A DNA stretch of 64,000 bases from Geobacter sp. GTDB lineage: Bacteria > Desulfobacterota > Desulfuromonadia > Geobacterales > Geobacteraceae. Under the pieces are notes generated by a model. The model did not search any database. It was not told where the DNA came from and saw only the letters and a list, made by a program, of their open reading frames with translations. A program made the position numbers and the translations under genes. Positions within the stretch are counted from its first letter, which is position 1. Every line of letters starts with the position of its first letter. Of this stretch, positions 1 to 9,337 are shown piece after piece. The DNA lies in assembly GCA_003314535.1 (NCBI GenBank), contig POSG01000015.1, positions 1 to 64,000 of the forward strand, written 5' to 3'.

Positions 1-39
1 TTCATCCGGGAAGTTACGTCGCAACTCCTCAACATTCAT
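1..39 (-). CDS. Start of an unidentified gene (partial)
   Basis: Only the first 13 codons are in the window, reading MNVEELRRNFPDE. A strong Shine-Dalgarno (AAGGAGG on the minus strand, about positions 47-53) precedes the ATG with good spacing, so this is a real start. It lies 30 bases after the stop of the truncated PhnD-like gene and is probably the next gene of the same operon. Nothing can be said about its function. Confidence 0.6.
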   Translation of the reverse strand, partial: MNVEELRRNFPDE

Positions 40-68
40 GACCTTTCCTCCTTGTTATGGACGAAAGG

Positions 69-527
69 CTAACCCTGTCTAGCGACAGAATATGTCACAA
101 CCTTTTTTTGGGTTATAGGACCGTTTCCTTTTGCCGATACGAACAGCGGTTCCAACGTGGTTTTCCCTTTCAGTTCAACGAATTCCGATGGCAGCAGAAC
201 TAGAAGGTCGACATTTTTCGACTGTATGCTCTTTTCAGGTTCGGGAACTGACCTGAAAACAACAGTGCTTGCGGTTCCGCCCCATTTTCTGGCGACGAGG
301 CTGCTCCAGAGGGAAGTTATCGACAGGGCCCTTTCCTTGTCCAGTTCGAGGAATGTGCTGACCGAGAACCCGACAGCCGTACGAAACCTCTCTGCTGCCA
401 TTGGGGAAGGGGGGGCCGCCAGAAGAAGGATTTGCATCCCCAGCAGCAGATATATCAAGCGACGGCATGGGGCGGCTGTTTTCCCGGTATGTATCGGGGC
501 CTTTATTTCCCCTGACCTTTCTTTCAT
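69..527 (-). CDS. PhnD-like periplasmic protein, C-terminally truncated
   Basis: This is the third of three tandem PhnD-like (phosphate/phosphonate substrate-binding-like) genes and encodes 152 residues. A signal peptide is visible (basic start, then the hydrophobic run LIYLLLGMQILLL and a cut near SPMAA). The remainder matches the N-terminal lobe of its two upstream neighbours, including the conserved segment that reads GKTTLEPLFVS here. It stops at TAG just where the paralogues enter their second lobe; they continue for about 170 more residues. Its ATG overlaps the upstream stop (ATGA), so it is translationally coupled. Either a one-lobed exported protein or a gene that lost its 3' half; ligand binding between two lobes should be impossible. 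Confidence 0.7.
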   Translation of the reverse strand: MKERSGEIKAPIHTGKTAAPCRRLIYLLLGMQILLLAAPPSPMAAERFRTAVGFSVSTFLELDKERALSITSLWSSLVARKWGGTASTVVFRSVPEPEKSIQSKNVDLLVLLPSEFVELKGKTTLEPLFVSAKGNGPITQKKVVTYSVARQG

Positions 528-1501
528 CTTTTTTTCCCATGCTTTGCCATCAGTGCGTCGTGCTCGCGGACCAGATCTTCCAGGCCGGCCATATATGAGG
601 CTTTATAAGGAATGACCCGGTTGATATGGAACAGGGTCATGATCTGTTTGCCGACCGCGTTTTCATGCAGGGTAATGGCAGCTGCATCTATGGACTGCCT
701 GAGCCTGGCGCTGATGTTTTCAGGGATGCATGAAACATCACCCGGCAGGCTTTTCGATTCGGCAATCACGGCAAGGTCTTTTCCCAATTGCGGATTTATT
801 GCGGTACATGTTTCAAATGAGCCGCGGGTGACAATCGCAGCATGATACTGGTGGAAAAATACCCCCATGATTGACTTCGAAGGCTTGCCTGTCTCTGAAA
901 ACCTGCCGAAATAGGCTTGGCTGTCGTGTATGCCTTGCCGCAAGAGCAGGACCTTGAGCCAGAGGGAGCTTGTCTGCAGCTTGGCCGACGTGGGGATGGC
1001 AATGGTTTTGCCCTTCAGCTGAGCCACCTTGGAGATGCCGCTGGTCCGCCGGACGACGAGGATGTGCTCCATGTCCTTGCCGCATTTGTTTGCTGCCAGA
1101 TAGGAAGGGACCATGTTGAGCTCTTTCCGCCATGCAAGGTATTCAATGGACGGCAGTGTCACGAGGTGGATGTCGCCTCTGCGGACCAGGTTCCTGATCT
1201 CGTCAGGGTTGTTGAAAAGGGTTACCTTTGCTTCAGGAACACCTGCTTTGCGCGACAGCTCCCTTGCCCACAGTTCCATGGCTATCCGGGCGTCGCGTTG
1301 ATCCACGTCAGGGAAAACGCGGGAAGAAAATGCCACGTGCAGCACTTTGGGCAGGTCGTCACGCGGGTTTGCCGATCCGGATGCCGGTTGTGAAAGAAAA
1401 ACAGCGCCCGCAAACAGGCAGGCGAGCGTATGCAGCAATCGAATGTGCCATCTTCGCCCGATAGCGACGTTTCCGTTTGGCTTTGTTGACCTTCTCCTCA
1501 T
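524..1501 (-). CDS. PhnD-like periplasmic substrate-binding domain protein
   Basis: Encodes 325 residues with an N-terminal signal peptide (LLHTLACLFAGAVFLSQPASG) and a phosphonate-binding-like fold. It shares with the upstream gene the marks VDQRDARIAMELWARELS and LKGKTIAIPTSAKLQTSSLW. An upstream in-frame ATG at 1615 exists, but the ATG at 1501 overlaps the stop of the preceding gene (ATGA) and gives a proper signal peptide, so I prefer it. No ABC permease or ATPase lies nearby; such domains also act as periplasmic sensors, and the neighbouring TolC, HPt and histidine kinase genes would fit sensing rather than uptake. The ligand is unknown. Confidence 0.8.
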   Translation of the reverse strand: MRRRSTKPNGNVAIGRRWHIRLLHTLACLFAGAVFLSQPASGSANPRDDLPKVLHVAFSSRVFPDVDQRDARIAMELWARELSRKAGVPEAKVTLFNNPDEIRNLVRRGDIHLVTLPSIEYLAWRKELNMVPSYLAANKCGKDMEHILVVRRTSGISKVAQLKGKTIAIPTSAKLQTSSLWLKVLLLRQGIHDSQAYFGRFSETGKPSKSIMGVFFHQYHAAIVTRGSFETCTAINPQLGKDLAVIAESKSLPGDVSCIPENISARLRQSIDAAAITLHENAVGKQIMTLFHINRVIPYKASYMAGLEDLVREHDALMAKHGKKR

Positions 1502-2460
1502 CGTTTCCTGGCCCGCATTGCCAGCAGTCTGTCCCTCTCCCTGAGCAGCTCTTCCAACCCCGAGAGATAGGAAGCTTGGAATGGAACGACCCGGTCCATC
1601 TGGAACAGGGTGCACATCTGTTTGCCGATGCTGTTTTCATGGAGATGCATGGCTGCGTTTTCAATGGAACGCCTTAAGTTGCTGCTCACGTTGTCCGTTA
1701 TGCAGGTTATTACGCCGACCAGATTTCCCGACTCGGACATTATTGCCATCTGGTTGCCCAACTGGGGATTGAGTGCGATGCTGGTTTCAAATGCGCCGCG
1801 ACTGAGCAGGGCAACGTCGCTTTTCCTGAAAAACACTTTCATGAGCGCCTTCGACGGCGATAGGGATTCTTTTACCTCACGGAAAAATCTCGTCTGATCT
1901 CTGTTCCCCTCCTTGAGCAGAAACACTGAAAGCCATAGTGATGCGGGTGATTGAACATTTGAGCTGGCCATTACCAATGACTTACCCCGCAGGTCATGAA
2001 AGGTCCTGATGCCGCTGTCACGGCGTGTGACGAGAAGATAGCGGCTTTTGTATCCGCTGGCGCCTATTGAGACCAATGCGGGAGACATGTGGACTTTTCG
2101 GCGGATTTTGAGGTAATCCAGCGCCGGGAGGCTGACAATGGTCAATTCGCCTTTGTTTACCGCGGCCACCAGATCCTCGTTTCTGGAGTAGATGATCGTT
2201 TTGGTCTCCGACTTTATCCCCATCCCGCGGGCAAGCTCCCTGCTCCAAAGCTGCATGGCCGCCAGGGCCTCGCGCTGGTCCACATTGGGAAACGATCTGT
2301 TGGTCAGGCCCACCCTCACGCTCCTGCATTCGGAAGTGTCAAGGAGATCCGCGCTTGCAGGGGGCATGATGAGGAACGTGCCAAGCAGTGCCAGTGCCGC
2401 AAGAGATAAAATGGCTCGAAATGGCGGATGTGCGCATTCCATGCGGTAAACCGGTTTCAT
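1498..2460 (-). CDS. PhnD-like periplasmic substrate-binding domain protein
   Basis: Encodes 320 residues, the first of three tandem paralogues. The signal peptide (AILSLAALALLGTFLIMPPAS, cut after SA) is followed by a two-lobed PhnD-like domain. Conserved segments include FPNVDQREALAAMQLWSREL and LRGKSLVMASSNVQSPASLW. It lies 175 bases downstream of the tolC-family gene and overlaps the next paralogue by ATGA. Family knowledge says PhnD-like proteins bind small oxyanions or act as receptors for signalling proteins; the ligand cannot be read from sequence. Confidence 0.8.
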   Translation of the reverse strand: MKPVYRMECAHPPFRAILSLAALALLGTFLIMPPASADLLDTSECRSVRVGLTNRSFPNVDQREALAAMQLWSRELARGMGIKSETKTIIYSRNEDLVAAVNKGELTIVSLPALDYLKIRRKVHMSPALVSIGASGYKSRYLLVTRRDSGIRTFHDLRGKSLVMASSNVQSPASLWLSVFLLKEGNRDQTRFFREVKESLSPSKALMKVFFRKSDVALLSRGAFETSIALNPQLGNQMAIMSESGNLVGVITCITDNVSSNLRRSIENAAMHLHENSIGKQMCTLFQMDRVVPFQASYLSGLEELLRERDRLLAMRARKR

Positions 2461-2635
2461 ATGGTTCCTTTGCTCTGATTGAGGGCAAGCCGCGCCCTGG
2501 GTGTGCGGTGCTCTGCGTGCATTGTTTCCATGGCTTTTATCTATTCTCGGGCCGGAAGGGAACCAGTTTCTTCGGCTGGAAGATGACGACCGGAATCTGT
2601 ATGAGTGCAGATCCGGTGTTTCCGGTTAGGCACGA

Positions 2636-4138
2636 CTAGTGGATAGCCTTCATGAACGACTCGGCCTCTTTGCCCACTACGAAGTCCAGGTTGGCCCGTG
2701 CATCCAGATTGTCATAGAGCGCCTTGCGGTACTGGGCCTTCATCAGGGACTCCACCAGCTGGGCTTCGATGACGTCCTTGGTTTCGACCAGCTCTTCCTG
2801 GTAGGCCCGCTCGTTCAGCGCCCGGTTTTCTTCGGACGAGAGGGCTGCGGCTTCTGCCGATTTTTTCTGCTGCTGGGCGCTCGTGAGCTTGAGGAATATG
2901 TGTTTCACCTGCAGGGCGATACCTTCCTTGAGGAGCAGCTGCTGCTCTTTGAGTTTTTTCAGCCTGACCTTGGCCTCGCGCACTTCGTTCGTGGTGCGGA
3001 AACCGTTGAACAGGGGCAATTCCATGCCGATCCCGATTGTCCAGGAGTTCCTGTTCTCGGGGGTCACGATCCCGCTGTTGTATGAATTCTCGATGCGCGT
3101 CACGCTTCCGAACAGGCCGATCTTCGGCAGGTGACCGCTCCTGGCTTCGTCGATTTTCGCGGCTGCAGCCTCGAGCCCCGCCTCCATTCGGGCCCAGTCG
3201 GGATTGAAGCGGTAGGCCCCGCCCACCAGTTCCTTGAGCTCGGCCTTGACCGGAGTGAAGGGCAATTCGCTGAGGGACGGCTCAACCGGGCATTCCCACC
3301 CAAGGCCCATGGAATTGGTCAGGGCGGCTTTCGCCAGCTGTTCATTTGCTTCGAGCGCACTGACCGTGGTGCGCAGGCCCTCGACCACGGTCTTGTTGCG
3401 CAGGTAGTCCGTTTTCTTTACCCTCCCCGAGCCCTTGGTGTAGAGGTTTTCGGTGAGTTCGAGGGTCACTTCCATGCGGGCGAGGGCATCCTTGCCGATC
3501 TGCACCAGTTCTCTCGCAAGCACCGCGCCGTAGTAATAACGGGTAATGTCGTACACGACCTCCAGGTCCGTGCGGCGCGCTTCTTCCCTGGCCGCCTTCA
3601 TCCCCTGTTCTGCCTGACGGACTATGGCGCTGACTTTTCCGCCGGTATAGACGGGCAGCGTCGCGTTCAAGCTGAAGACAAAGTTCTTCTTGTCCATCAG
3701 TTTTACGTTCTGTTCGGATACCGGGAGGGTTGTCAGAGGCATTGTGCCATAGGGAGTTTGCACCAGCAGGGCGGTTCCCTGCGGCATGTTGATGGTTCTG
3801 GCGGGGAAGATGAAATTGGGGTCCTCGTCCATCATGCTGTAGGTCCCCTTGGCGTCGAGCTGGGGCCAGTAGGCGGACAGGGCCTGACGGTGCTGCGTTT
3901 CGGCGATTTCGACACTGTAACGGGATGCTGCCCGGAAATGGTTTTTTCCCAGGGCGATGTCGATGCACTGCTGGAGGGTGAGTGGTGCGGATGCTGCGCT
4001 AGAACCGGTGCTGGTGTCCTGCTCTGGTGAGCCGGCGGCATTCCCTGCGCCAAAAGTCAAAGTTGCGCATGACACAATCATCAAGTAGACGAAAAAAAAC
4101 CCTGCACTGCTAAGCGGTATTTTCGGTTTCCAGTCCAT
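2636..4138 (-). CDS. TolC-family outer membrane efflux protein
   Basis: Encodes about 500 residues, normal for TolC-family outer membrane channels, which form the exit duct of type I secretion or RND/ABC efflux systems. It has an N-terminal signal segment (SAGFFFVYLMIVSCATLTFGAG), then the paired outer-membrane-efflux repeats with long alpha-helical stretches such as VRLKKLKEQQLLLKEGIAL and the NAxLPVYTGGK and ELPLFNGFRT strand motifs. The ATG at 4138 is preceded by CAGGAG with good spacing; an upstream in-frame start at 4213 lacks one. No adaptor or pump gene is beside it, so its partner is unknown. It is probably co-transcribed with the HPt gene and the PhnD-like genes. Confidence 0.88.
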   Translation of the reverse strand: MDWKPKIPLSSAGFFFVYLMIVSCATLTFGAGNAAGSPEQDTSTGSSAASAPLTLQQCIDIALGKNHFRAASRYSVEIAETQHRQALSAYWPQLDAKGTYSMMDEDPNFIFPARTINMPQGTALLVQTPYGTMPLTTLPVSEQNVKLMDKKNFVFSLNATLPVYTGGKVSAIVRQAEQGMKAAREEARRTDLEVVYDITRYYYGAVLARELVQIGKDALARMEVTLELTENLYTKGSGRVKKTDYLRNKTVVEGLRTTVSALEANEQLAKAALTNSMGLGWECPVEPSLSELPFTPVKAELKELVGGAYRFNPDWARMEAGLEAAAAKIDEARSGHLPKIGLFGSVTRIENSYNSGIVTPENRNSWTIGIGMELPLFNGFRTTNEVREAKVRLKKLKEQQLLLKEGIALQVKHIFLKLTSAQQQKKSAEAAALSSEENRALNERAYQEELVETKDVIEAQLVESLMKAQYRKALYDNLDARANLDFVVGKEAESFMKAIH

Positions 4139-4231
4139 AACGCTCCTGTACTCGATCGAAAACAAGAGGTATCTTCGACCATGAGTTCTTTCCTGGGGTG
4201 ATGGTAATGACAAGCAGCAAGACTGGCTCTT

Positions 4232-4639
4232 TCATGACGCCGGACTGCGGAGCTTTTTCAGCAGGCAATCGAAATCGTCGACCACCAGCATGAACTCATT
4301 GTCAGCACGTGTCAGAATATCCGCGGCTTCCCGCAGGTCTTTCTCCCTTCCCAGTCTTTCCAGTTGCGCACAGAGGGAACCGAGAGCTTTCGCCCCCATG
4401 TTCAGGCTGCTGGACTTGAGAGAATGAGCGGCTTTGGCGATGGCCGTGGCGTCCGACCCTGCAACCGCTGCCCTCAATTCTTTCATCAGGGGAGGTGAGG
4501 CGGACAGAAAGGTTTCAAGAAGCCGTATCCTCAAATCCGGTGCTCCCGGTTTGCCTAGGGCTGCCATCCCGTCGAGCATGCTCCAGTCGATGCAGGGGCG
4601 CTTCGGAACTTCAGGGGAGTCTTCATTGGCGTATGTCAT
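4232..4639 (-). CDS. HPt (histidine phosphotransfer) domain protein
   Basis: Encodes about 135 residues carrying one HPt four-helix bundle. The phospho-accepting motif AHSLKSSSLNMGAK is plain, with the histidine as acceptor. HPt proteins pass phosphate between the receiver domain of a hybrid histidine kinase and a final response regulator. A hybrid kinase is encoded divergently just upstream (4888), the obvious candidate partner. The ATG at 4639 has GGAGG about 11 bases ahead; an ATG 18 bases earlier would overlap that ribosome site. First gene of the minus-strand operon with the TolC and PhnD-like genes. Confidence 0.85.
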   Translation of the reverse strand: MTYANEDSPEVPKRPCIDWSMLDGMAALGKPGAPDLRIRLLETFLSASPPLMKELRAAVAGSDATAIAKAAHSLKSSSLNMGAKALGSLCAQLERLGREKDLREAADILTRADNEFMLVVDDFDCLLKKLRSPAS

Positions 4640-4753
4640 GATTGGATTACCCTCCATGCATTTATTAATGTTCGACGGCAGCTGTAAAAACTTTAATTGT
4701 TCCCGTGCGGTCCATGAAGCGCGACTGCAGGGTCGCGAAGCGCCACGATTTTC

Positions 4754-4780
4754 TTGACAGCAGAATTCAAAAGCGATAAT
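4754..4780 (+). promoter_or_regulatory. Candidate sigma-70 promoter for the hybrid kinase
   Basis: TTGACA at 4754 is followed after 15 bases by GATAAT, or after 17 by TAATTT. It lies in the divergent gap between the HPt gene and the kinase, about 100 bases before the kinase ATG. Visual match only. Confidence 0.4.
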
Positions 4781-4887
4781 TTTCCATAGTTAACTGAAAA
4801 ATGTCAAGTTAAACATACGCAAATGAAAAGTCGTGTCGCGATTTGTCAAAGTCATCCGTTCTCCCGCGACGGTCAGGGAATTCCCGA

Positions 4888-7185
4888 ATGCTAACAGCCA
4901 AGGAAACGGCATACAACGTCTTCACGCTTTCCTATCTGGACAGGGAGCTCGAGGCCGCATTCAGGGACGACTACTGCGACAGGAGACTTCCCCACCTTCG
5001 TCTCGACCTGCTGGTCGGATTATTTTTCTACGTTTTGTTCGGCATACATGATTTATGGGTGATCCCGGACATCAAGGAGTATGCCTGGCTGATCCGGTAC
5101 GTATTCGTATGCCCCCTGATAATCGCGGTTTACGTATTTTCCTATACCCACCACATTCGCAGGCTGATGCAGGTCTCGCAGTCCGTGGCCGCTTTTTCCG
5201 CGAGCGCCGGGGTCGTCCTCATGATCGTAGAGGCCGGGCCGCCGGGCAATTACATGTCGTATGCCGGCCTGCTGCTCTGCATGCTGTTCTATTTTCGTCT
5301 TCGCTTCGTGAGCGCCGCAGTGCTTACGACCGGGACTCTGCTGCTTTATGAAGTCATCGCTCTCTGGGACGCCAGAATCCCGACCACCGTGCTGTTCAGC
5401 AACACGTTCATCCTTTCGTCATTCTCCATCTTCGAAATGTACATGTGCTATACAGTGGAGAAGAGCTTCCGGTCCGGTTTCCTGCTGCGTCGCATCGTGG
5501 AAGTGCGCAACCTGCAGATCTGGGAGGCCAACAACGAACTTGAAAAGGAGATTCTTGACCGGAAGCAGGCAGAAACGGCATTGCTGGCCCAGATGAAGTT
5601 TCTCAGTGCATTGCTGGATACCATCCCGAACCCGATCTTCTATACCGATGTCAATGGACGTTATGTCGGCTGCAACAAGGCATACGAGACTTTTTCAGGC
5701 AGGCGCAAGGGAGATATCGTCGGCAAGGCCCTGCCGGATGTTTGCCTTGCTTTGCTGGTTGAGCTCAAGGGAGAGGGCAAATCGGCTCGATGGAGGGAAC
5801 CTGGATCGGATTCTTTCGACATGCAGCTCCGCCATGCAGACGGCACTCTCCGGTCGGTCATATTTTCGAGGGCCACCTATGGAGACATAGAGGGAAATGT
5901 TGCCGGTGCGTTGTGCGTCATCCTGGACATTACGCCGCTGAAACTGGCCGAGGATGAAAAGCTGCGCCTGGAGTCCCAGCTTTTCCAGTCCCAGAAGATG
6001 GAGGCAGTCGGTCAGCTTGCCGGGGGGATTGCCCACGAATTCAACAACATACTTACCGCAATCCTCGGCTATGCCAATCTCATCAGAAAATTCATGACTG
6101 ATGGCGATCCGCTGAGTTTCTATGTCAGCAACATCGTGGTGTCCGGAGAGAGGGCGGCGCGCCTGATCAAGGATCTTCTCGCCTTCAGCAGGAAGCAGAA
6201 GATCGAGCCCAGCCTTCTTGATCTCAATGAGGTTCTTGAAAAAGCCGAATCGCTTCTGTCAATGATGATCGGGGAGGATATAGATCTGCGGGTTTCGGTT
6301 TGCGATCGCCGTTTGAGTGTTATGGCTGACGGCGTCCTTATCCGCCAGGTGCTGGTAAACCTTGCCGCCAACGCACGGGATGCCATGCCCAATGGGGGAG
6401 TGCTTTCCATGGCGACAAATCTCCTGGAGACCGAACGCGAGTTCGTCCATGCCCACGGCACCGCACGGCCCGGCAAGTACGGGGTCATAACCGTTGCCGA
6501 TGGCGGCATCGGCATGGACCGCAAGACCAGGGAGCGCATATTCGAACCGTTTTTCACCACCAAAGAAGTAGGCAAGGGCACGGGACTCGGGCTGTCGATG
6601 GTGTACGGCATCATAAACCAGCACGACGGCTGCATAGCAGTGGATTCGGAATTCGGCAGCGGGACGACATTCAGGATATACCTGCCGATCAGTCCTGAGC
6701 ATGAAGAAGTTTTCGCCGGAGGTTCACCCTTCCATAATACGGCGCCCTGGATTCAGGGTTTGCAGGCCAATGGGCCCGGGGCATCGCTGGCAGTGGACGG
6801 GGATCCATATCCGGGCGGTTCGGAGATGCTCCTGGTTGCGGAAGACAATTATACCGTGAGGCTCCTGACCAAGAATCTGCTCCAGGAAAACGGCTACAGG
6901 GTAATAGAAGCGGTCAATGGGGAAGATGCTTTGCAGAAATTCATGGGTCTGGCGGACGACATCAGGCTCCTTCTGCTGGATGTCATAATGCCCAAGCGCA
7001 ATGGCTGGGAAGTATTCGACGCCATCAGGAAGATACGTCCGGAAATAAGGGTGATATTCATGAGTGGGTATGCCGCAGAGGTTTTCCAGCAGAGGGCGAT
7101 TCCGGGAGAAGGGATGAATGTTCTGGCCAAGCCCATTCCCCCGGGTACCCTCCTGAGAACGGTGAGGAAAGAACTGGACCGGTGA
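4888..7185 (+). CDS. Membrane-bound hybrid histidine kinase (PAS-HisKA-HATPase-REC)
   Basis: Encodes 765 residues. The N-terminal third holds about six hydrophobic segments (roughly residues 35-190) forming a membrane sensor. A PAS domain follows (about 235-360, with DTIPNPIFYTDVNGRYVG). The HisKA box is MEAVGQLAGGIAHEFNN with the phospho-histidine near residue 383, then the N, G1 (VADGGIGMD) and G2 (GKGTGLGLSMVYG) boxes of the ATPase. A C-terminal receiver domain has its acceptor aspartate near residue 698 (LLLLDVIMPK). The ATG at 4888 follows AGGGAA; a TTG at 4843 in the same frame would add 15 residues. The divergent HPt gene could relay its phosphate. The signal sensed is unknown. Confidence 0.9.
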   Translation: MLTAKETAYNVFTLSYLDRELEAAFRDDYCDRRLPHLRLDLLVGLFFYVLFGIHDLWVIPDIKEYAWLIRYVFVCPLIIAVYVFSYTHHIRRLMQVSQSVAAFSASAGVVLMIVEAGPPGNYMSYAGLLLCMLFYFRLRFVSAAVLTTGTLLLYEVIALWDARIPTTVLFSNTFILSSFSIFEMYMCYTVEKSFRSGFLLRRIVEVRNLQIWEANNELEKEILDRKQAETALLAQMKFLSALLDTIPNPIFYTDVNGRYVGCNKAYETFSGRRKGDIVGKALPDVCLALLVELKGEGKSARWREPGSDSFDMQLRHADGTLRSVIFSRATYGDIEGNVAGALCVILDITPLKLAEDEKLRLESQLFQSQKMEAVGQLAGGIAHEFNNILTAILGYANLIRKFMTDGDPLSFYVSNIVVSGERAARLIKDLLAFSRKQKIEPSLLDLNEVLEKAESLLSMMIGEDIDLRVSVCDRRLSVMADGVLIRQVLVNLAANARDAMPNGGVLSMATNLLETEREFVHAHGTARPGKYGVITVADGGIGMDRKTRERIFEPFFTTKEVGKGTGLGLSMVYGIINQHDGCIAVDSEFGSGTTFRIYLPISPEHEEVFAGGSPFHNTAPWIQGLQANGPGASLAVDGDPYPGGSEMLLVAEDNYTVRLLTKNLLQENGYRVIEAVNGEDALQKFMGLADDIRLLLLDVIMPKRNGWEVFDAIRKIRPEIRVIFMSGYAAEVFQQRAIPGEGMNVLAKPIPPGTLLRTVRKELDR

Positions 7186-7347
7186 CGCCACAGACTCAGC
7201 CCCTTCGGATCTGTCCGCCGGAGCTTCCATGAAGGCCGAGCCCTTCTGCCGCCCTTTCCCTGACTGAGAGGGCAGGATCGGGGAAACCTCTGCTGGGAGG
7301 AAAGGCGGCACGAAGAGACGGTCAATGGGGCCGGGGATCGGCGAGGA

Positions 7348-7950
7348 TCAGTACAGTTTCTCGATGAACTGGGCGATGTTTTCGCCGATGCACTTTGCCT
7401 GGTCGGGGAACAGGTCAAGATAGCTTTCCATGCTCACGGCGCCGCGATAGCCGGCTTCACGTTCGGTGAATACGGCCAGCTCCTGCCCGGTCCGCGCGTC
7501 GATGAGCCTGCCTTTTACCTTCAGGTAGGCCTTGCCGGCGCCGTAGCCGACAAAAAACTTCAGTGCGCGGCTGCCGGCGTTGAATTCGGTAAATGACCCT
7601 TCCAGGATCACGGCGTTTTGCCTTGGCTTTGCATTCACCAGGATTTTGCTGAAAAGTTTCTTCATCTTCAACTGGGTTTTGACGTTGTCCGTAATGTTTT
7701 TAGATAGAACCGGCTTCATGGCATCGATCTTTGGTCTTTCTTCACTGTCCACCCGTGAATATTCTGCTTCGTTAGTGTTGAAATCACGTATTACCAGGGT
7801 GTCATAAGAGGAGAGTTTCCTGGTTGTGTAGACGGTTTCATCGGTAAGAACGTCAGGTTTGGGAAGGGCCTGTTCCTGGGCAAAGGCCGGCGTGACTGCA
7901 ACGATTGCCAGAGTGATGGTCAACAGCGTGTTCAACATTGGTTTCTTCAT
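7348..7950 (-). CDS. DUF4410-like exported protein
   Basis: Encodes 200 residues starting at an ATG with AGGAG directly upstream. A clean signal peptide (MLNTLLTITLAIVAVTPAFA) exports it. The body contains VILEGSFTEFNAGSRALKFFVGYGAG and a RLIDARTGQELAVF segment, typical of the DUF4410 family: small periplasmic or lipoprotein-like proteins of unknown role. It stands alone, convergent with the hybrid kinase. Confidence 0.7.
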   Translation of the reverse strand: MKKPMLNTLLTITLAIVAVTPAFAQEQALPKPDVLTDETVYTTRKLSSYDTLVIRDFNTNEAEYSRVDSEERPKIDAMKPVLSKNITDNVKTQLKMKKLFSKILVNAKPRQNAVILEGSFTEFNAGSRALKFFVGYGAGKAYLKVKGRLIDARTGQELAVFTEREAGYRGAVSMESYLDLFPDQAKCIGENIAQFIEKLY

Positions 7951-8285
7951 GACTTCTCCTGTGTTTTCAGATTCGGGTAGATTAATAAAGGCGCAGCCTT
8001 ACCCGTGGGACGGGATTATACCTCTCGAATATCATGAATAAAACAGAAAATCTCGGTTTGCTGTCATATGCCGGCTGTGGTCATGTCTGTGCTGTCCGGG
8101 ACAATCGCTCTTCAAGTTGAAACAAAGAACCGTGGAATGGGACAGAACTGGCGGAATGATCATTTCCCAACAACCTGCTCCGGTGGTAGAATAGTTCCAC
8201 ATGCAGGACCGGTTCGGGGATGCCACCGCCCGTACCTGCCGGCTGCCTGCAGTGTCTATGCGGCATCGCAGCGGAGGAGGCGCAA
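7951..8285. other. Divergent intergenic region
   Basis: This 335-base gap separates the divergent DUF4410-like gene and the LprI-like gene. It must carry promoters for both, but I see no close match to a sigma-70 consensus and no convincing hairpin or short gene. Confidence 0.5.
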
Positions 8286-8942
8286 ATGCTCAAGATCCAT
8301 GCCGGATGGTTGATGCTCTTGGTCGTGACTCTTGCCCCGGCGGCATTGCATGCGGCCAGTTTTGACTGCATGAAGGCGGTTTCCAGGACAGACAAGATGA
8401 TCTGCGCCAATGAAGAGCTGTCATTGGCGGACGAGAAACTGGCACACGCCTACAGAGCGGCTTACCGCAAGACGAGGGACAAGAAAGCCCTGAACGCGGC
8501 GCAACGCTCCTGGGCCAGGAAACGCAATTCCGCCACCGATCCCGAGGAGTTGAAGTTCATGTACAAAACGAGAATCGACGAGCTGAAGAAAAGCGCGGCT
8601 GATTCGAATCAACCTTCCTGGAAAGAAGATGGCAGGAGTCCCCGTAAAGCCTATTTAAGCACCGATGGTGAGCTGGAGATCAATGACCTCGGATATGGTA
8701 AGGCCGCGTTCAGGCTGCTGGTGATAAATCACCAGGGGCATATCGGTGAACTGCAGGGGATAATGACCGTAGCCAACGGCACGGCCAAATATGTTGCCGA
8801 GGAATGCGAACTGGATTTCACGTTCGGCAGCGACCGCATAACCGTCAAGCAGAATTTCGACAAGGGGACATGCGGCGCCGGCACTAATGTTGCGCTCGAA
8901 GGCGTCTACAAGCGGTCCGGCAGGAGAGGCCCGAAGAGATAG
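8286..8942 (+). CDS. Lysozyme inhibitor LprI-like (DUF1311) exported protein
   Basis: Encodes 218 residues. After a signal peptide (WLMLLVVTLAPAALHA) comes a domain with the LprI-type pattern: FDCMKAVSRTDKMICANEEL, then AHAYRAAYRKTRDKKAL and AQRSWARKRN. Two cysteines in the first segment probably form a disulfide. LprI-type proteins can inhibit lysozyme, though most family members are untested. The C-terminal 100 residues form a second, unrecognised beta-rich region containing further cysteines. The ATG at 8286 has GGAGGAGG just ahead. Confidence 0.72.
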   Translation: MLKIHAGWLMLLVVTLAPAALHAASFDCMKAVSRTDKMICANEELSLADEKLAHAYRAAYRKTRDKKALNAAQRSWARKRNSATDPEELKFMYKTRIDELKKSAADSNQPSWKEDGRSPRKAYLSTDGELEINDLGYGKAAFRLLVINHQGHIGELQGIMTVANGTAKYVAEECELDFTFGSDRITVKQNFDKGTCGAGTNVALEGVYKRSGRRGPKR

Positions 8943-8986
8943 CAGCCTTCATGACGGGCGGCATTCAGGTGCGTCGGGAACTTCAA

Positions 8987-9187
8987 TCATTCGAAGATGG
9001 GCCCGAAAAATTCTTCCATCTTTTTCCTGGCGTTGAGGGAAACTCCATGGGTGCCCCTGAGAGCGCCCGTTATCAGATCATTGACTATGCGGTGATCCAG
9101 CTCGTTGTTTTTCGACCATTCCTTGATTGTCATTCCCAAAGGGGTAAGCTTTTCCTCGACAATATGAATTCTTTGCTCGCTTTCCAT
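8987..9187 (-). CDS. Small putative DNA-binding protein, phage gp16-like
   Basis: Encodes about 66 residues from the ATG at 9187, which has GGAG nine bases upstream; an open frame extends further up without a better start. The core MTIKEWSKNNELDHRIVN followed by LRGTHGVSLNARKKM resembles the short helix-turn-helix proteins of Mu-like phages (BcepMu gp16 type), in which a conserved RG(K/T)xG loop follows the recognition helix. It lies downstream of the phosphofructokinase gene on the same strand, 150 bases away. No other phage gene is near, so it is probably a domesticated regulator or stray. Family assignment from pattern only. Confidence 0.5.
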   Translation of the reverse strand: MESEQRIHIVEEKLTPLGMTIKEWSKNNELDHRIVNDLITGALRGTHGVSLNARKKMEEFFGPIFE

Positions 9188-9337
9188 CAATAGATGCTCC
9201 ATTTCCTTAATATCAGGCAGATTCACGATCTTGATCAGACCTTCAAACTTCTTATCATACACGCAAGGACGAGTTTGTTCAATGTTTCCCGGTGAAAGGG
9301 GGCGCGGAACGGCTGCCTCGGGCCGGGGCAATCCGCT

